Source: Synechococcus sp. WH 8016 (GTDB taxonomy: Bacteria > Cyanobacteriota > Cyanobacteriia > PCC-6307 > Cyanobiaceae). From it: a stretch of 64,000 bases of DNA. The notes below the pieces were generated by a model. That model ran no database searches and was not told the DNA's origin. It was given only the letters and a program-made list of their open reading frames with translations. The DNA lies in contig NZ_AGIK01000001.1 in NCBI RefSeq assembly GCF_000230675.1, positions 310,001-374,000 on the forward strand. Direction: 5' to 3'. This document shows positions 1 through 8,075 of this stretch, piece by piece (within the stretch, counting starts at the first letter, position 1; the number at the start of each line of letters is the position of its first letter). The translations under genes and the position numbers were made by a program.

Positions 1-542
1 TGATGCACGTGAGCGTGATCATGGTGAGTTATGCAGCCCTTTTGGTGGGCTCACTGTTGTCAGTGGCTGTTTTGGTGACCGACCGTGGTCATGCTTTAGA
101 ACTGCGCAGCAGCTCGATCGGCAGTGGTGGTTATCGGCGTGCTGCGCTCGCGACTCCCCTCGGCAGTGTGGGTGACCCTGAAGGAACAATGTCTTCCGTT
201 GAGCTCTCTTCGGTTCAGTTCACTCGGAACGAACGCTTGGACAGCCTCAGCTACCGCACGATTACGGTTGGCTTTTTATTGCTCACCGTTGGCATCATTA
301 GCGGGGCTGTGTGGGCTAATGAGGCCTGGGGCAGCTACTGGAGCTGGGATCCCAAGGAAACCTGGGCACTGATTTGCTGGCTTGTGTATGCCGCCTATTT
401 GCATACGCGCTTAAGCAGAGGCTGGCAGGGAAGGCGTCCGGCATTGGTGGCGAGTGCAGGCTTGGTTGTGATTGGCGTTTGTTATATCGGCGTGAATCTT
501 CTGGGTATTGGTCTGCATAGCTATGGCTGGTTTTTTGGATAG
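1..542 (+). CDS. ccsA: Cytochrome c biogenesis protein CcsA, C-terminal part
   Basis: This is the C-terminal part of the membrane protein that, with CcsB, delivers haem across the thylakoid membrane and attaches it to apocytochromes c (system II maturation). The tryptophan-rich haem-handling motif [19 protein letters not shown] is plain near residue 110 of the visible part. It is followed by conserved histidines in the HTRLSRGW and GLHSYGWFF stretches between hydrophobic helices. The reading frame is open to the left edge, so the true start lies outside the window; the methionine near position 3 is internal. The gene ends in TAG at 540-542. Its last bases resemble DNA about 3.2 kb downstream (see the repeat entries). 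The family call is firm. Confidence 0.93.
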   Translation, partial: MHVSVIMVSYAALLVGSLLSVAVLVTDRGHALELRSSSIGSGGYRRAALATPLGSVGDPEGTMSSVELSSVQFTRNERLDSLSYRTITVGFLLLTVGIISGAVWANEAWGSYWSWDPKETWALICWLVYAAYLHTRLSRGWQGRRPALVASAGLVVIGVCYIGVNLLGIGLHSYGWFFG

Positions 543-667
543 ACAGATGTTCGTTGGGTATTGAGTTGTTATCGCTTAGAAGACCATTTGGCAAATGTCA
601 GGCACGCTGATAAAGGCAAATTTTCTCTCCTCTTTCAATCATCTCCCCAATCGACTGAGAGCGATTA
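530..667. repeat. Diverged direct repeat, copy 1 (ccsA 3' end and flank)
   Basis: Starting at the last bases of ccsA, this stretch matches 3738-3887 in the same orientation. Shared landmarks in order are TTTGGAT, GGTATTGAGTTGT, CATTTGG/TATTTGG, GGCAA..TTT, AATCATCTC, CCAAT and TGAGAG. The match is imperfect, with small gaps, so the copies are old. About 360 bases from the ccsA stop to the next terminator contain no convincing gene: a 75-codon open frame at 561-788 has no family signature and overlaps the repeat. Aligned by eye. Confidence 0.55.
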
Positions 668-861
668 CCCCATAGGTGGGATCTTCTCTGCTGACCGATC
701 CCTCAAACGGACTAGAGGCTTCCGCGGGCAAACCAAGCCTTGTAGCCAACAGCATCCCTTAGTCCTTACTGCCATCATCAGCTCCTGATATAGAGCGAGT
801 GTCATCTGGGTGTCGAGGGTCATTGGTTAGGGGCAAGCGCCTCAAATATTCCCAGTTGCAA

Positions 862-887
862 TAAAAAAACCCCCGCCGTAGCAGGGG
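862..887 (-). terminator. Rho-independent terminator of the 905-1477 gene
   Basis: On the minus strand CCCCTGC and GCGGGGG form a 7-bp stem (one G-U pair) around a TACG loop, followed by about seven U residues. It lies 18 bases past the stop codon of the gene at 905-1477. Confidence 0.8.
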
Positions 888-904
888 CCGTTGATTGTTC
901 TGCC

Positions 905-1477
905 TCAGAACAACTCATTAGCTGGTTGAAGTCCAATGATTGCACCTCTTTCGGAGCCTCGGTCGAAGCAGTAACCAGTGCAAAAGTTTTCGCCAGGAAC
1001 ACCGCTACCCATGCCGACTTGCATCTCGTAGCCGATGCTGCCGTTGACCTGTTGCACCAAAGCATCGTCGGCAAATCCAGTGTCACATGTGGGTGTGCAA
1101 GTCTCGCCAATGAAACAGGCAGGTGTTGGCGACCAAGCATCGGATGCCAGCTTGAAAGGGCCTGTGTGAGAACCCTCTGGGCCAACGTTAGTTAGAACAT
1201 CGTAGACATTGGCATTTGCGTTGGAGTCTCGATCGTAATTGGCTGGTCGATACATGTCCCCAGGAATGTACATGTCCCCAGGGATGTACATATCGCCAGG
1301 GATAGCGCGGCTGTTGGTTAAAGCATCCTGTTGAATGCCTCGAAAATCGGCGCCATCAACTGTCCACCAGCCAACTTCTTTATCAGCTCCTTCTGGGTTG
1401 TAGTCGGTGTGGAGAGCATTCTTGATCTGGGCGTTGCCGACGTGAGAGTAGGCATCGAAGGTAACCATGTGAGGCAT
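905..1477 (-). CDS. Hypothetical protein with IPGDMY tandem repeats
   Basis: I do not recognise this family. From the ATG at 1477 it encodes about 190 residues without a clear signal peptide or membrane helix. Visible features are three tandem copies of IPGDMY (last copy ending in Y-R), an Asn/Asp-rich stretch, and a C-terminal part with five cysteines, including CFIGETC and FCTGYC, which could pair or bind metal. The frame stays open upstream through a conserved leader block, so an N-terminal extension with the residues DGVFI is possible; a second candidate start is the ATG at 1468. A terminator follows the gene and another precedes it, so it is a single-gene unit. An extracellular role is only a guess from its neighbours. 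Confidence 0.6.
   Translation of the reverse strand: MPHMVTFDAYSHVGNAQIKNALHTDYNPEGADKEVGWWTVDGADFRGIQQDALTNSRAIPGDMYIPGDMYIPGDMYRPANYDRDSNANANVYDVLTNVGPEGSHTGPFKLASDAWSPTPACFIGETCTPTCDTGFADDALVQQVNGSIGYEMQVGMGSGVPGENFCTGYCFDRGSERGAIIGLQPANELF
1251..1304. repeat. Three tandem 18-bp units
   Basis: The units at 1251-1268, 1269-1286 and 1287-1304 read TACATGTCCCCAGGAATG with one to three changes. They keep the reading frame and encode the IPGDMY repeats of the minus-strand gene. Copy number could vary by slippage. Confidence 0.9.
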
Positions 1478-1500
1478 TGATTTAGGTGCGGTGGAGGGTT

Positions 1501-1600
1501 GTCCCCTCTCGATGAACACACCATCTTGGGAATCAAAGGAACAGCTGATGATCTGCCTCAAGCAGTGCTGTGAGGTTGCTCACAGGTGCAGTGAGGCAAT
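1501..1600 (-). promoter_or_regulatory. Conserved leader module, copy A
   Basis: On the minus strand, directly after a terminator, comes CTGTGAG-CAAC-CTCACAG (a perfect 7-bp hairpin). Next is CACTGCTTGAGGCAGATCAT and then the box AGATGGTGTGTTCATCG, in which GATG and CATC can pair. The same order recurs at 1965-2060, 47018-47114 and, shortened, 55222-55272. It ends about 25 bases before the ATG of the repeat protein. This copy is the most diverged in the stretch before the box (TTCCTTTGATTCCCA). Whether it acts as RNA, as DNA or as coding sequence is not known. Confidence 0.65.
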
Positions 1601-1622
1601 AAAAAAACCCGCTCGTGGCGGG
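1601..1622 (-). terminator. Terminator of the double-glycine peptide gene
   Basis: On the minus strand CCCGC-CACGA-GCGGG is followed by seven U residues. It sits between the peptide gene (1654-1929) and leader copy A, so the leader must be transcribed from its own promoter or by read-through. Confidence 0.85.
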
Positions 1623-1653
1623 CCAACCAGAAACTTGTGAATAGAGGGACTCT

Positions 1654-1929
1654 TCACTTTTTCCCGTTAGGATTAATCGTTGGATGATACTTATCCCCCA
1701 CAGTTGCTTTTTCCATCAGATTTAGCCAAGTGGTTGATGATCTTGTATTTGTTGATTGAGTTCCGGAAGTTGAACTTGAGGTAGTTGATGTTGTTTGAGA
1801 TGAGCTCACCTCATCATCATCTCCGCAACCTGATAGCAGTAAGATTCCTAGGAAACCACCATTCATGTCTTGAAGATCAACGAGTTGCAGCTCTTGATCG
1901 GTAATTTCGTTGATGAAAGAAGTCGTCAT
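1654..1929 (-). CDS. Small peptide with double-glycine leader, RiPP/bacteriocin type
   Basis: About 91 residues from the ATG at 1929. The N-terminus contains ITDQELQLVDLQDMNGG, which has the form of a double-glycine leader: acidic/amphipathic helix, Leu and Val at fixed spacing, cleavage after GG. Such leaders are removed by C39-peptidase ABC exporters. The segment after GG begins with a short hydrophobic run and Cys (FLGILLLSGCGDDD), which also looks like a lipobox, followed by a Ser/Thr-rich linker and a lysine-rich end. A lipoprotein reading is therefore the main alternative. Another start is the ATG at 1950, and the frame continues upstream through leader copy B. No modification enzyme or exporter is encoded nearby, so any processing would be in trans. 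Confidence 0.6.
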   Translation of the reverse strand: MTTSFINEITDQELQLVDLQDMNGGFLGILLLSGCGDDDEVSSSQTTSTTSSSTSGTQSTNTRSSTTWLNLMEKATVGDKYHPTINPNGKK

Positions 1930-1964
1930 TGTTTTAAGTGTGTTGTGCATATACCGAAGGTTTC

Positions 1965-2060
1965 TTCCCCCGATGAACACACCATCTCCCGACTCAATGG
2001 CTGTGGTGATGACCTGCATCAAGCAGTGCTGTGAGGTTGCTCACAAGGGTAGATAGGGAA
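1965..2060 (-). promoter_or_regulatory. Conserved leader module, copy B
   Basis: On the minus strand it reads CTTGTGAGCAACCTCACAG, then CACTGCTTGATGCAGGTCAT and CACCACAGCC, and then GGAGATGGTGTGTTCATCGG. The first 45 bases are nearly identical to copy A; the last 40 are closer to copy C. Read in frame it would give VITTAIESGDGVFIGG, continuous with the peptide gene, so part of it may be translated. Confidence 0.7.
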
Positions 2061-2061
2061 T

Positions 2062-2084
2062 AAAAAACCCCGCTATCAGCGGAG
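2062..2084 (-). terminator. Terminator of the DUF1254-like gene 2137-3231
   Basis: On the minus strand CTCCGC-TGATA-GCGGGG (6 bp, one G-U) is followed by six U residues, 53 bases after the stop codon. Confidence 0.85.
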
Positions 2085-2136
2085 CTTGCTAAAACACTCA
2101 ACAAATGAGTGAAGATCTAATGAAACTGGCGCATTA

Positions 2137-3231
2137 TTAATTTACTTTTTTAATATTTTCTGTTGGATTGTATCCATCTTCTTTGTTTTTCACCATTCTG
2201 CTGGGGCCGTAATGCCTCATGACAACATTGAATTTACCTGTTTTATTTCCTTCTCGGATTGGGATATTATTGGGTTGACCGTCGCATCCATATCTAACTG
2301 TATAGGTTCCATCAGTATTTTTTTCTGGTGCCATTTCGCTTGAAATATTTGCTACCTCATTAAAGAGATAACCATCACCATTGTAAACCGTAGCAGACCA
2401 AAAGTCCCTTGCTTGCGGATCTACAAATGTCATCTCGTAGCAGCCATTAGAGCTCATGTATTTGCTCGTCTGATAGATATTGTCCTGAACCATTGCACCT
2501 CCCCATCCTCCTGCGGCACCTACAAAATTCATATATGGCGTTTGGCCACTTTCCTTATTGCTATATGCCTTGGATTGATCATATCCATTGGAGAAAATTT
2601 TATTTCCTGCTTCTGCTATTTTGCTAAATGAATCGGTATCCCAATCTTTTACATTGAATGCCTTGGCGCTATTGGCTTCTGCAACAAGATTTCGACGCGC
2701 TTGATCGTCTAAACTTCTCACGATTACAAAAGCATGCGTTGTTTTGGCAGTGAGTTTATGCCTGCCTGGTCCATAAATCATCGGTTGAGTTTCATGGTTT
2801 TCATCTACCACTTGAATAGAAACGTATTTATCCGTTTCAGGTATGGTGAGGTAGATACCACCAGTCATATCAAAAATAGATGTAGCGTAGTGAGTATCTC
2901 TGTTCATGCGAACAACGAATTGTTTAGAAGGATCGCTTGGGGCAATAGGCATTTCTAAAAACTTGTTGATCCCACCAGCTTGTTTAATGATTGCATCAAA
3001 CCTCAAATTACTGTATGCCTGTGGAAAATTATCTTCCGTAACAATGATTCCAGATGATCCTTCAGCGATTTGTATCCCCTCGATGCTTGCTAATGTTTTT
3101 CCTTGTTCATAAGCATTGGATCTTCCTAGTCCATTTCCTTCAATTCCGGTATGGTAATGATGAGGTTGAGCGTATGCATTCATGCAAAGGGCACTCAATG
3201 GTGTGAGGAGTGCCAGGCTTAGGAAGCGCAT
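2137..3231 (-). CDS. Exported DUF1254/DUF1214-like protein, short form
   Basis: About 364 residues with a signal peptide (MRFLSLALLTPLSALCMNAYA, cleavage near AYA-Q). The body matches the DUF1254/DUF1214 superfamily. It has the GGIYLTIPETDKYVSIQVVDEN region and, near the C-terminus, the strands around FWSATVYNGDGYL and VVMRHYGPSRM, as in DUF1214 (FWS.tvYd... and lR.YGP). It is 140-150 residues shorter than the next two genes and may lack part of the usual N-terminal domain. The function of the family is not established. I chose the second Met (3231) as start because the signal peptide then begins normally; 3240 is possible. It is the last of three paralogues on the same strand, but 1.2 kb separates it from the others. 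Confidence 0.8.
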   Translation of the reverse strand: MRFLSLALLTPLSALCMNAYAQPHHYHTGIEGNGLGRSNAYEQGKTLASIEGIQIAEGSSGIIVTEDNFPQAYSNLRFDAIIKQAGGINKFLEMPIAPSDPSKQFVVRMNRDTHYATSIFDMTGGIYLTIPETDKYVSIQVVDENHETQPMIYGPGRHKLTAKTTHAFVIVRSLDDQARRNLVAEANSAKAFNVKDWDTDSFSKIAEAGNKIFSNGYDQSKAYSNKESGQTPYMNFVGAAGGWGGAMVQDNIYQTSKYMSSNGCYEMTFVDPQARDFWSATVYNGDGYLFNEVANISSEMAPEKNTDGTYTVRYGCDGQPNNIPIREGNKTGKFNVVMRHYGPSRMVKNKEDGYNPTENIKKVN

Positions 3232-3240
3232 CACAATCAA

Positions 3241-4033
3241 GATTGACTACCTACAAATTAGGAATAGGTTTCACAAGGGGCATCTAGATCTGGTCCCATT
3301 TAGGCAGATTCTTGCGATGGTTTAGAGACCATCCATAAGGAAGACACCATCATCGACTGTGAAGATCTGGACTATGGAGTTTACCCTGGGGTTTGCTCAC
3401 TTGCTTCTAGAAGATCATTTGATCCATGCACGAGTCACTCTCCTCCTGTTGGGGCACTGGTAAGTGACCCAGTGATGACGTGCTTTTCTCTGTGCTCTTA
3501 TCTGAATCCGTGTGAAATTGATAAGAGGCTTATTTTGACTTGCTTTTCTATGCATTGTCAGTGACTATCCACACAAATGCCTCGGCCTGACCACAATTCA
3601 GATCGAAGTATTTTATGTCCAACAACTACTATTACGCTTGAATTTGCTACAGGCTAAGTTGCAAGTTGAGGCTTGGCAAGATGTGGTAAAAGCTGAAAGT
3701 GACCTTCTTGTGAGACGTGACAGCAAATGTTGCTTGTTCTTTGGATGACCAGCTTTTTGTTAGGTATTGAGTTGTGATTCCTTACAAGTCTATTTAGACT
3801 ATTTGGTAATCGTCACGCACTGCGATCATGGCAAGTTTGCTTTCTGCCTTTTAATCATCTCTCCAATGGAATGAGAGTAAATCTCTTACACGGGCAATTC
3901 ACAAGTTTCCTCGTTTACCCATTTAAGGGAACGCATGGCAGGTGCTAGATGAATCAGTGAATGCATCTTTGTGGTAGTTGACCACGGTTTGGAAGTGAAT
4001 GGACTATTATGAATAACCTCTCATTGACATAAT
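3241..4033. other. Gene-poor 0.8-kb stretch with repeat copy 2
   Basis: No coding region with a recognisable product is visible. The longest plus-strand open reading here is about 29 codons, from an ATG near 3374. Part of the stretch (3738-3887) is a diverged copy of the DNA after ccsA. The rest is AT-richer than the flanking genes and includes two similar pieces reading GACGTGCTTTTCT and GACTTGCTTTTCT. Confidence 0.6.
3738..3887. repeat. Diverged direct repeat, copy 2
   Basis: Counterpart of 530-667 in the same orientation. The best part is TTAGGTATTGAGTTGTGAT (3760 onward), followed after small gaps by ACTATTTGGTAAT, GGCAAGTTTGC, TAATCATCTCTCCAATG and GAGAGTAA. The DNA between the copies (about 3.1 kb) carries the repeat protein, the double-glycine peptide and the first DUF1254-like gene. 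Confidence 0.5.
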
Positions 4034-4135
4034 GGAACAACAGAGATACGATCCTTTTGACATCGATAAAGGTGCTGACAAAGTATTTCTGATTGGAAGT
4101 TCATTTATTGTTCTTTTTCTGTTTCTCCTGTGATC
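4034..4135 (+). CDS. Possible 33-residue single-helix membrane peptide
   Basis: From an ATG at 4034 the frame encodes 33 residues: a charged N-terminal half (YDPFDIDKGADK) and a hydrophobic C-terminal half long enough for one membrane helix (VFLIGSSFIVLFLFLL). It looks like a small cyanobacterial membrane peptide, but I do not recognise it and see no good ribosome-binding site. A weak hairpin (CCTCT/AGAGG then GTTT) follows at about 4142-4173. Its isolation in gene-poor DNA is the main argument against it. Confidence 0.35.
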
Positions 4136-4364
4136 TGAATTCCTCTATGTTGTAACAATTCAGAGGGTTTGACGAGTTATTCAGTTAGTTGGAGTAGATA
4201 TTGATATCAATCAATTTGCTTGATGAAGCTGAAAGATTAATATCAAATTTAGGATCATTTTTTAATTGCCGAAAAGGAGACTGTAGCAGTAGAAAGCAGT
4301 ATTACTTGTTGCTTGTGAGAGAGATTATTGATTAAGAGCAACTGCTTAAAGCATTACCCCTACG

Positions 4365-4387
4365 AAATAACCCCGCTCTTGGCAGGG
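4365..4387 (-). terminator. Terminator of the DUF1254 gene 4478-5995
   Basis: On the minus strand CCCTGC-CAAGA-GCGGGG (one G-U pair) is followed by UUAUUU. It has the same loop style as the other terminators of this accessory region. Confidence 0.7.
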
Positions 4388-4477
4388 CTATGGCGATGCT
4401 GCTCTTCTCTTCGTTGGTTACAACGCAGCGAGTGGAACGGTCCGTCTGCATGCGTTTGTTAGCTGATTGATGACCAG

Positions 4478-5995
4478 CTAGTTCACCGGTTCGAAGTCGC
4501 CTGGCATCCAGCCTTTTGCGAACCATGGTTCAAGTGGGCCGTAAAGACGAAGAATCGCGTTGTATCCCTTGCTTGGCATGGTCTGCACCCAATTACCTCC
4601 TTCTCCTTCCGGTGGCTTGGGACCGAAGTAAACGGTCGCAGACCCATCATCATTCAGTTTCACGCCTTTTGAGTTGCTATCCAAACCACCGGTGACCTGA
4701 TCGGTCTCGAGGATCGAACGAGTCTGATTGTCGTAGACCATGAAGGACCAGAAGTCTTTGGCCGGGATCGGCGCTGGCAAAGTCACCTTGTAAGTCTTCG
4801 CTCCATTCAGAGGCACGCCATTGATGTCAGTGGTTGTCATCGCATAGACCGATCCCTTACCAACCATCGGCTTGACCATCATCGGGGTGCTGCCCGTGGC
4901 GTAGTAGTAAAAGATCAGGCGATCATCTAACACTCGCTCGCCATTGTTGAGAAACTCATGGCTCCCTCCAGCGAGAGGTGAATACCACTGACGCTTCCCC
5001 GGATAGAAGTAAACCTCTTGATTGCGAGGACTGAATACGACGGTCCGGGCATAGGCATTGGCGATGGTGGAAGCCTCGGTGAGGATCTTCTTCATCCGAT
5101 CGTCTGGCTCGAACTTCTGCCCTTTTTTGATGCCAATCGCTCCAGCTTGCCCTACGAGCTCAGGATCCCAAGCGGTCGCGGGCTCATACTGAATCACTTC
5201 ATTGAGCTCGTCATAGAAGCTCGCGTCATTGGCATGAATGGTGTTGTATTGGTTGTTTGACAGATTGATAAACCCAGTCGGTTTGGGATTGTTGGCGTCG
5301 GCAAGTGGGTAAATCTTGAAGGTTTTCTTGAAGGCCTCAATGGCCTCCTTGGTTTCACCGGGCTTGGCGGCGATACGCATCAACGCCCAATGACGGTAGG
5401 CCGATGTCTTGGAGACGAAATATCCTTCGGGGATCTCTCCTTCATAGTCAGGGCCCACCAAGAGGTATTTGCCTCCTCTGCCCTTGTCGGCACCGACCAC
5501 CCCCAGGTCCGTCACATAACGGAAGAAGGCATCATTCACAAAACCGAGCACCGGTGTGCCGATCTCGAGCACCACGGGTCCGTCTTTCACATCGATTTCC
5601 GCATGCACGTAAGGCGTGGTCGTCTGTGGCGTGAGCCACAGGGAACGGGCATTCATCAACTCCTCAGTGATCCCCACCGAGTGGTTGGGCTTGAGACCGA
5701 TTTTGACGTGCCCGTTAAGCATTCCATACATCGAAGCGGCTGGCGTTCCATTGATGAATAGTTCGACCGCACGGGAGATGTCTACGAAGTTGCTCACTTT
5801 GGAGGCAGTTTCCTTCGTTGGAAAACCGTCTTGGAATGTCAGTTCACCGAGGTAGCTGCTCTCCATCTTGTCGGGAGTTAGCAATTCCTCGGGAACCTTC
5901 GCTTTATAGGTTGGATTCTCCTGCGCTTGAAGGGGTGAAACGGCAATTGACCCTGCAAGAACCGCAGCGGTGATGATGAGGCACTTGATTTTCAT
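4478..5995 (-). CDS. Exported DUF1254/DUF1214 protein
   Basis: 505 residues with a clear signal peptide (MKIKCLIITAAVLAGSIAV..., cleavage near LQAQ-E), so exported. The N-terminal half carries DUF1254 (around VLEIGTPVLGFVNDAFFRYV and KYLLVGPDYEG), and the C-terminal half DUF1214 (FWSFMVYDNQTRSIL; NAILRLYGPLEPWF). The start is well supported: AAGGAG lies 8 bases before the ATG. The biochemical role of the family is not established; many members are envelope proteins of marine and soil bacteria. The next gene upstream is a paralogue; the 125 bases between them contain a GC hairpin at 6090-6106 but no U tract, so co-transcription is possible. Confidence 0.85.
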   Translation of the reverse strand: MKIKCLIITAAVLAGSIAVSPLQAQENPTYKAKVPEELLTPDKMESSYLGELTFQDGFPTKETASKVSNFVDISRAVELFINGTPAASMYGMLNGHVKIGLKPNHSVGITEELMNARSLWLTPQTTTPYVHAEIDVKDGPVVLEIGTPVLGFVNDAFFRYVTDLGVVGADKGRGGKYLLVGPDYEGEIPEGYFVSKTSAYRHWALMRIAAKPGETKEAIEAFKKTFKIYPLADANNPKPTGFINLSNNQYNTIHANDASFYDELNEVIQYEPATAWDPELVGQAGAIGIKKGQKFEPDDRMKKILTEASTIANAYARTVVFSPRNQEVYFYPGKRQWYSPLAGGSHEFLNNGERVLDDRLIFYYYATGSTPMMVKPMVGKGSVYAMTTTDINGVPLNGAKTYKVTLPAPIPAKDFWSFMVYDNQTRSILETDQVTGGLDSNSKGVKLNDDGSATVYFGPKPPEGEGGNWVQTMPSKGYNAILRLYGPLEPWFAKGWMPGDFEPVN

Positions 5996-6120
5996 TTTCT
6001 AATCTCCTTAATGTTGAGTTGGATTGCCATGAAGACATGGATGAGACAGGAAGGACTGATCTCGCGCCCCGAGTAGAACTTCTGGTAGCAGCCCCTCAGT
6101 GGGGCTTTCTCCTGCAATCG

Positions 6121-7680
6121 TTAGTTCACAGGCATGATGTCCTGCAGGGGATAGGTCTGATCGAAATAGGCCTGAGTCGGTCCGTAAAAGCGCAGATAGG
6201 AGAACCAGCTCTCATTGGGATTGGTCTGAATCCAATTGGCTTTTTCAACGCCAACCGGCAATTCAGGGCTGAAGTGCAACGTCACTGAACCATCGTCGTT
6301 CTCAATCAGACCCGTTCTGGAGCTCAGTGCAGGCCTGCCTTCATTGTTGAGAATCAACGTGCGCGAATTGACGTCATAAACCACAATCGACCAAAACACT
6401 TCCGCAGGCGCGTTGGGTGGCATCGTCAGCTTGTAGTGCTTGTCGCCTTCCAAAAAGTTGCCATTGCCATCCTTGTAAGCCGTCCGGTATTGCTGTCCTA
6501 TGCCTGCCTTCTCGATGTAATAAGCCTTGCCCCTTGAAACAGCCTCCCAGGTAAAGGCAGCCCTGCGATAGAGCTGATCCATATCACCATCTCGGTCATC
6601 CACCGTGACCACCATCAGCTGATCCCATTGCGTGCCCTTGTAGAGATCATTGTTCGAGAAGGGCTTGTCAAAGGTGATCGATTTGAGCATCGCCTCACCA
6701 ATGACGGCCGCTTCTTTCAAGACCTCAGCCTGAGCCGCCGTGGGCTGAAAGGGTTGGCCCTTCTTCAGACCAAGCGAGGCGAGCATGCTTAGAAAGAAGC
6801 GATCGCGATCTTCAAAAACTTCGCGATCCATGATTTTTTTCAATGCCTGCCAGTAGGCCATCCCATGGGGCTGCCATTGCCCCCACTCCGTGCTTTCATC
6901 CACATCAATGATTGGAAGCCGCGTGGGATTGGCCCGTTTTGCGTAAGGGAAGATGCGAAAACTTGATAACAGCTGATCCGCCTCAGCAGGATCAGGCATC
7001 AGAGCCCTGATCCCTAGAAACGCAATGTTCGAGCCATTGCGAATGACGGTGTACTCATTGGTATCCAAACCATCGGGGATGGCCATCTTCGGCGCAAGGA
7101 TGAGCAGCTTCGCGCCATTGCCCTTATCCGGACCAGACATCCCGAAATCATGAATGCCACGCTGCCAGATGTCATTGACAACCCCGGCTGACATTCCTTT
7201 TGGAATGTCAAAAACTAATGGCCCTGTTCTTGAAAGATCGGCAAAGGCAACTGCATAGGGAGTCGTGGCATTTGCCGTCAGAATTCCCTGCTTCGCCTTG
7301 GGTGAGGTCAGCCGCACGATCTGGCCATCTTTGGCACCGAACAGCTCTTCATTGGACTCAAGCCATCGGGCATAACTGACTATGGGAACGGCCCAGATGT
7401 ACGCCTGCGTTGCTTTGTGAAAATCGAGCTCGTTCTTAAGCGCATCGATGGTCTTAAGACTGGGGTAACCGCCAGCAAAACCGCCCTTTGTGAATGTGAG
7501 ATCACCAAGGCGAGATCTCAGTGTCTTGGGTGAGCTCTCTCCATAGGCCCTGAATTCAGAGGGGCTGAGTTCATCTTTGATGTCTGTGATATCAACGGAT
7601 TGAGCATGGGCGATTGGCCCCCGCTCAGTCAATCCGCCAAAAACCAGACCCAAGGACAAAGCAATCGGGAGAGCACGCAT
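6121..7680 (-). CDS. Exported DUF1254/DUF1214 protein
   Basis: 519 residues; signal peptide MRALPIALSLGLVFGG... with probable cleavage near AHAQ-S. DUF1254 spans roughly residues 80-210 (TTPYAVAFADLSRTGPLVFDIP; LLILAPKM). DUF1214 is in the last third (FWSIVVYDVNSRTLIL; NWIQTNPNESWFSYLRFYGP). Overall layout matches the 505-residue neighbour, so the two probably arose by an old tandem duplication, though they are clearly diverged. An AGGGG motif lies 11 bases before the ATG. Bases 7681-7979 upstream hold only a possible promoter region. Function unknown; an outer-envelope role is inferred from the signal peptide. Confidence 0.85.
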   Translation of the reverse strand: MRALPIALSLGLVFGGLTERGPIAHAQSVDITDIKDELSPSEFRAYGESSPKTLRSRLGDLTFTKGGFAGGYPSLKTIDALKNELDFHKATQAYIWAVPIVSYARWLESNEELFGAKDGQIVRLTSPKAKQGILTANATTPYAVAFADLSRTGPLVFDIPKGMSAGVVNDIWQRGIHDFGMSGPDKGNGAKLLILAPKMAIPDGLDTNEYTVIRNGSNIAFLGIRALMPDPAEADQLLSSFRIFPYAKRANPTRLPIIDVDESTEWGQWQPHGMAYWQALKKIMDREVFEDRDRFFLSMLASLGLKKGQPFQPTAAQAEVLKEAAVIGEAMLKSITFDKPFSNNDLYKGTQWDQLMVVTVDDRDGDMDQLYRRAAFTWEAVSRGKAYYIEKAGIGQQYRTAYKDGNGNFLEGDKHYKLTMPPNAPAEVFWSIVVYDVNSRTLILNNEGRPALSSRTGLIENDDGSVTLHFSPELPVGVEKANWIQTNPNESWFSYLRFYGPTQAYFDQTYPLQDIMPVN

Positions 7681-7979
7681 GAAAATGAAAACCCCTAATT
7701 TGAGTCAATTGTTTTAAGGATTATATTTGAGCTGTAAAAAAAATTTGGTCCTAATAGTGCATTCTTTCTCTTATGGAGGCGTGCAGTGTTTGTCACCGAT
7801 CTTTTGCGGGTTAATTCAGGTTTCGATATCTAGGGGCCTGAGCTTCTGTCTGATTACGGTTTGACCACCAGCCTGAAGCAAGCTGGGCTCGAAGAAGACC
7901 TGTTCCGTCCATAGTTCCGACGATAAGACATGAATTGCATTTGCTTTTAGCACTTTATGGTTACAGTATTGATTGAACA

Positions 7980-8075
7980 ATGCTCAGAAAAGCTTTCTTT
8001 GCATTAGTTGCACTGCTGTCAACTTCATTAGCCAGTATTGATCAACCTTTTGCTGATAATTTCAGTATTTTTTAG
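7980..8075 (+). CDS. Possible 31-residue orphan signal peptide ORF
   Basis: The ATG at 7980 opens 31 codons: two basic residues, a hydrophobic core (AFFALVALLSTSLAS) and then only about a dozen more residues before TAG. This is the shape of a secretory signal with almost no mature protein. It could be the stump of a decayed secreted protein or a true small peptide. It overlaps the convergent gene at 8062 by 14 bases. A comparable signal-peptide-only ORF lies at 47147-47233. Confidence 0.35.
   Translation: MLRKAFFALVALLSTSLASIDQPFADNFSIF

Noticed and set aside
561-788. 75-codon plus-strand frame after ccsA
   Set aside because: No family signature, composition like untranslated DNA, and it spans a diverged repeat.
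1251-1304. CRISPR-like repeats
   Set aside because: Three directly adjacent 18-bp units without spacers, inside a coding frame; not a CRISPR array.
4420-4470. Possible attachment site (GTCTGCATGCGTTTGTTAG) near a terminator
   Set aside because: No second copy, integrase or tRNA nearby was seen.
6090-6106. AGCCCC/GGGGCT hairpin between two DUF1254 genes
   Set aside because: Short stem with no U tract on the transcribed strand; not supported as a terminator.
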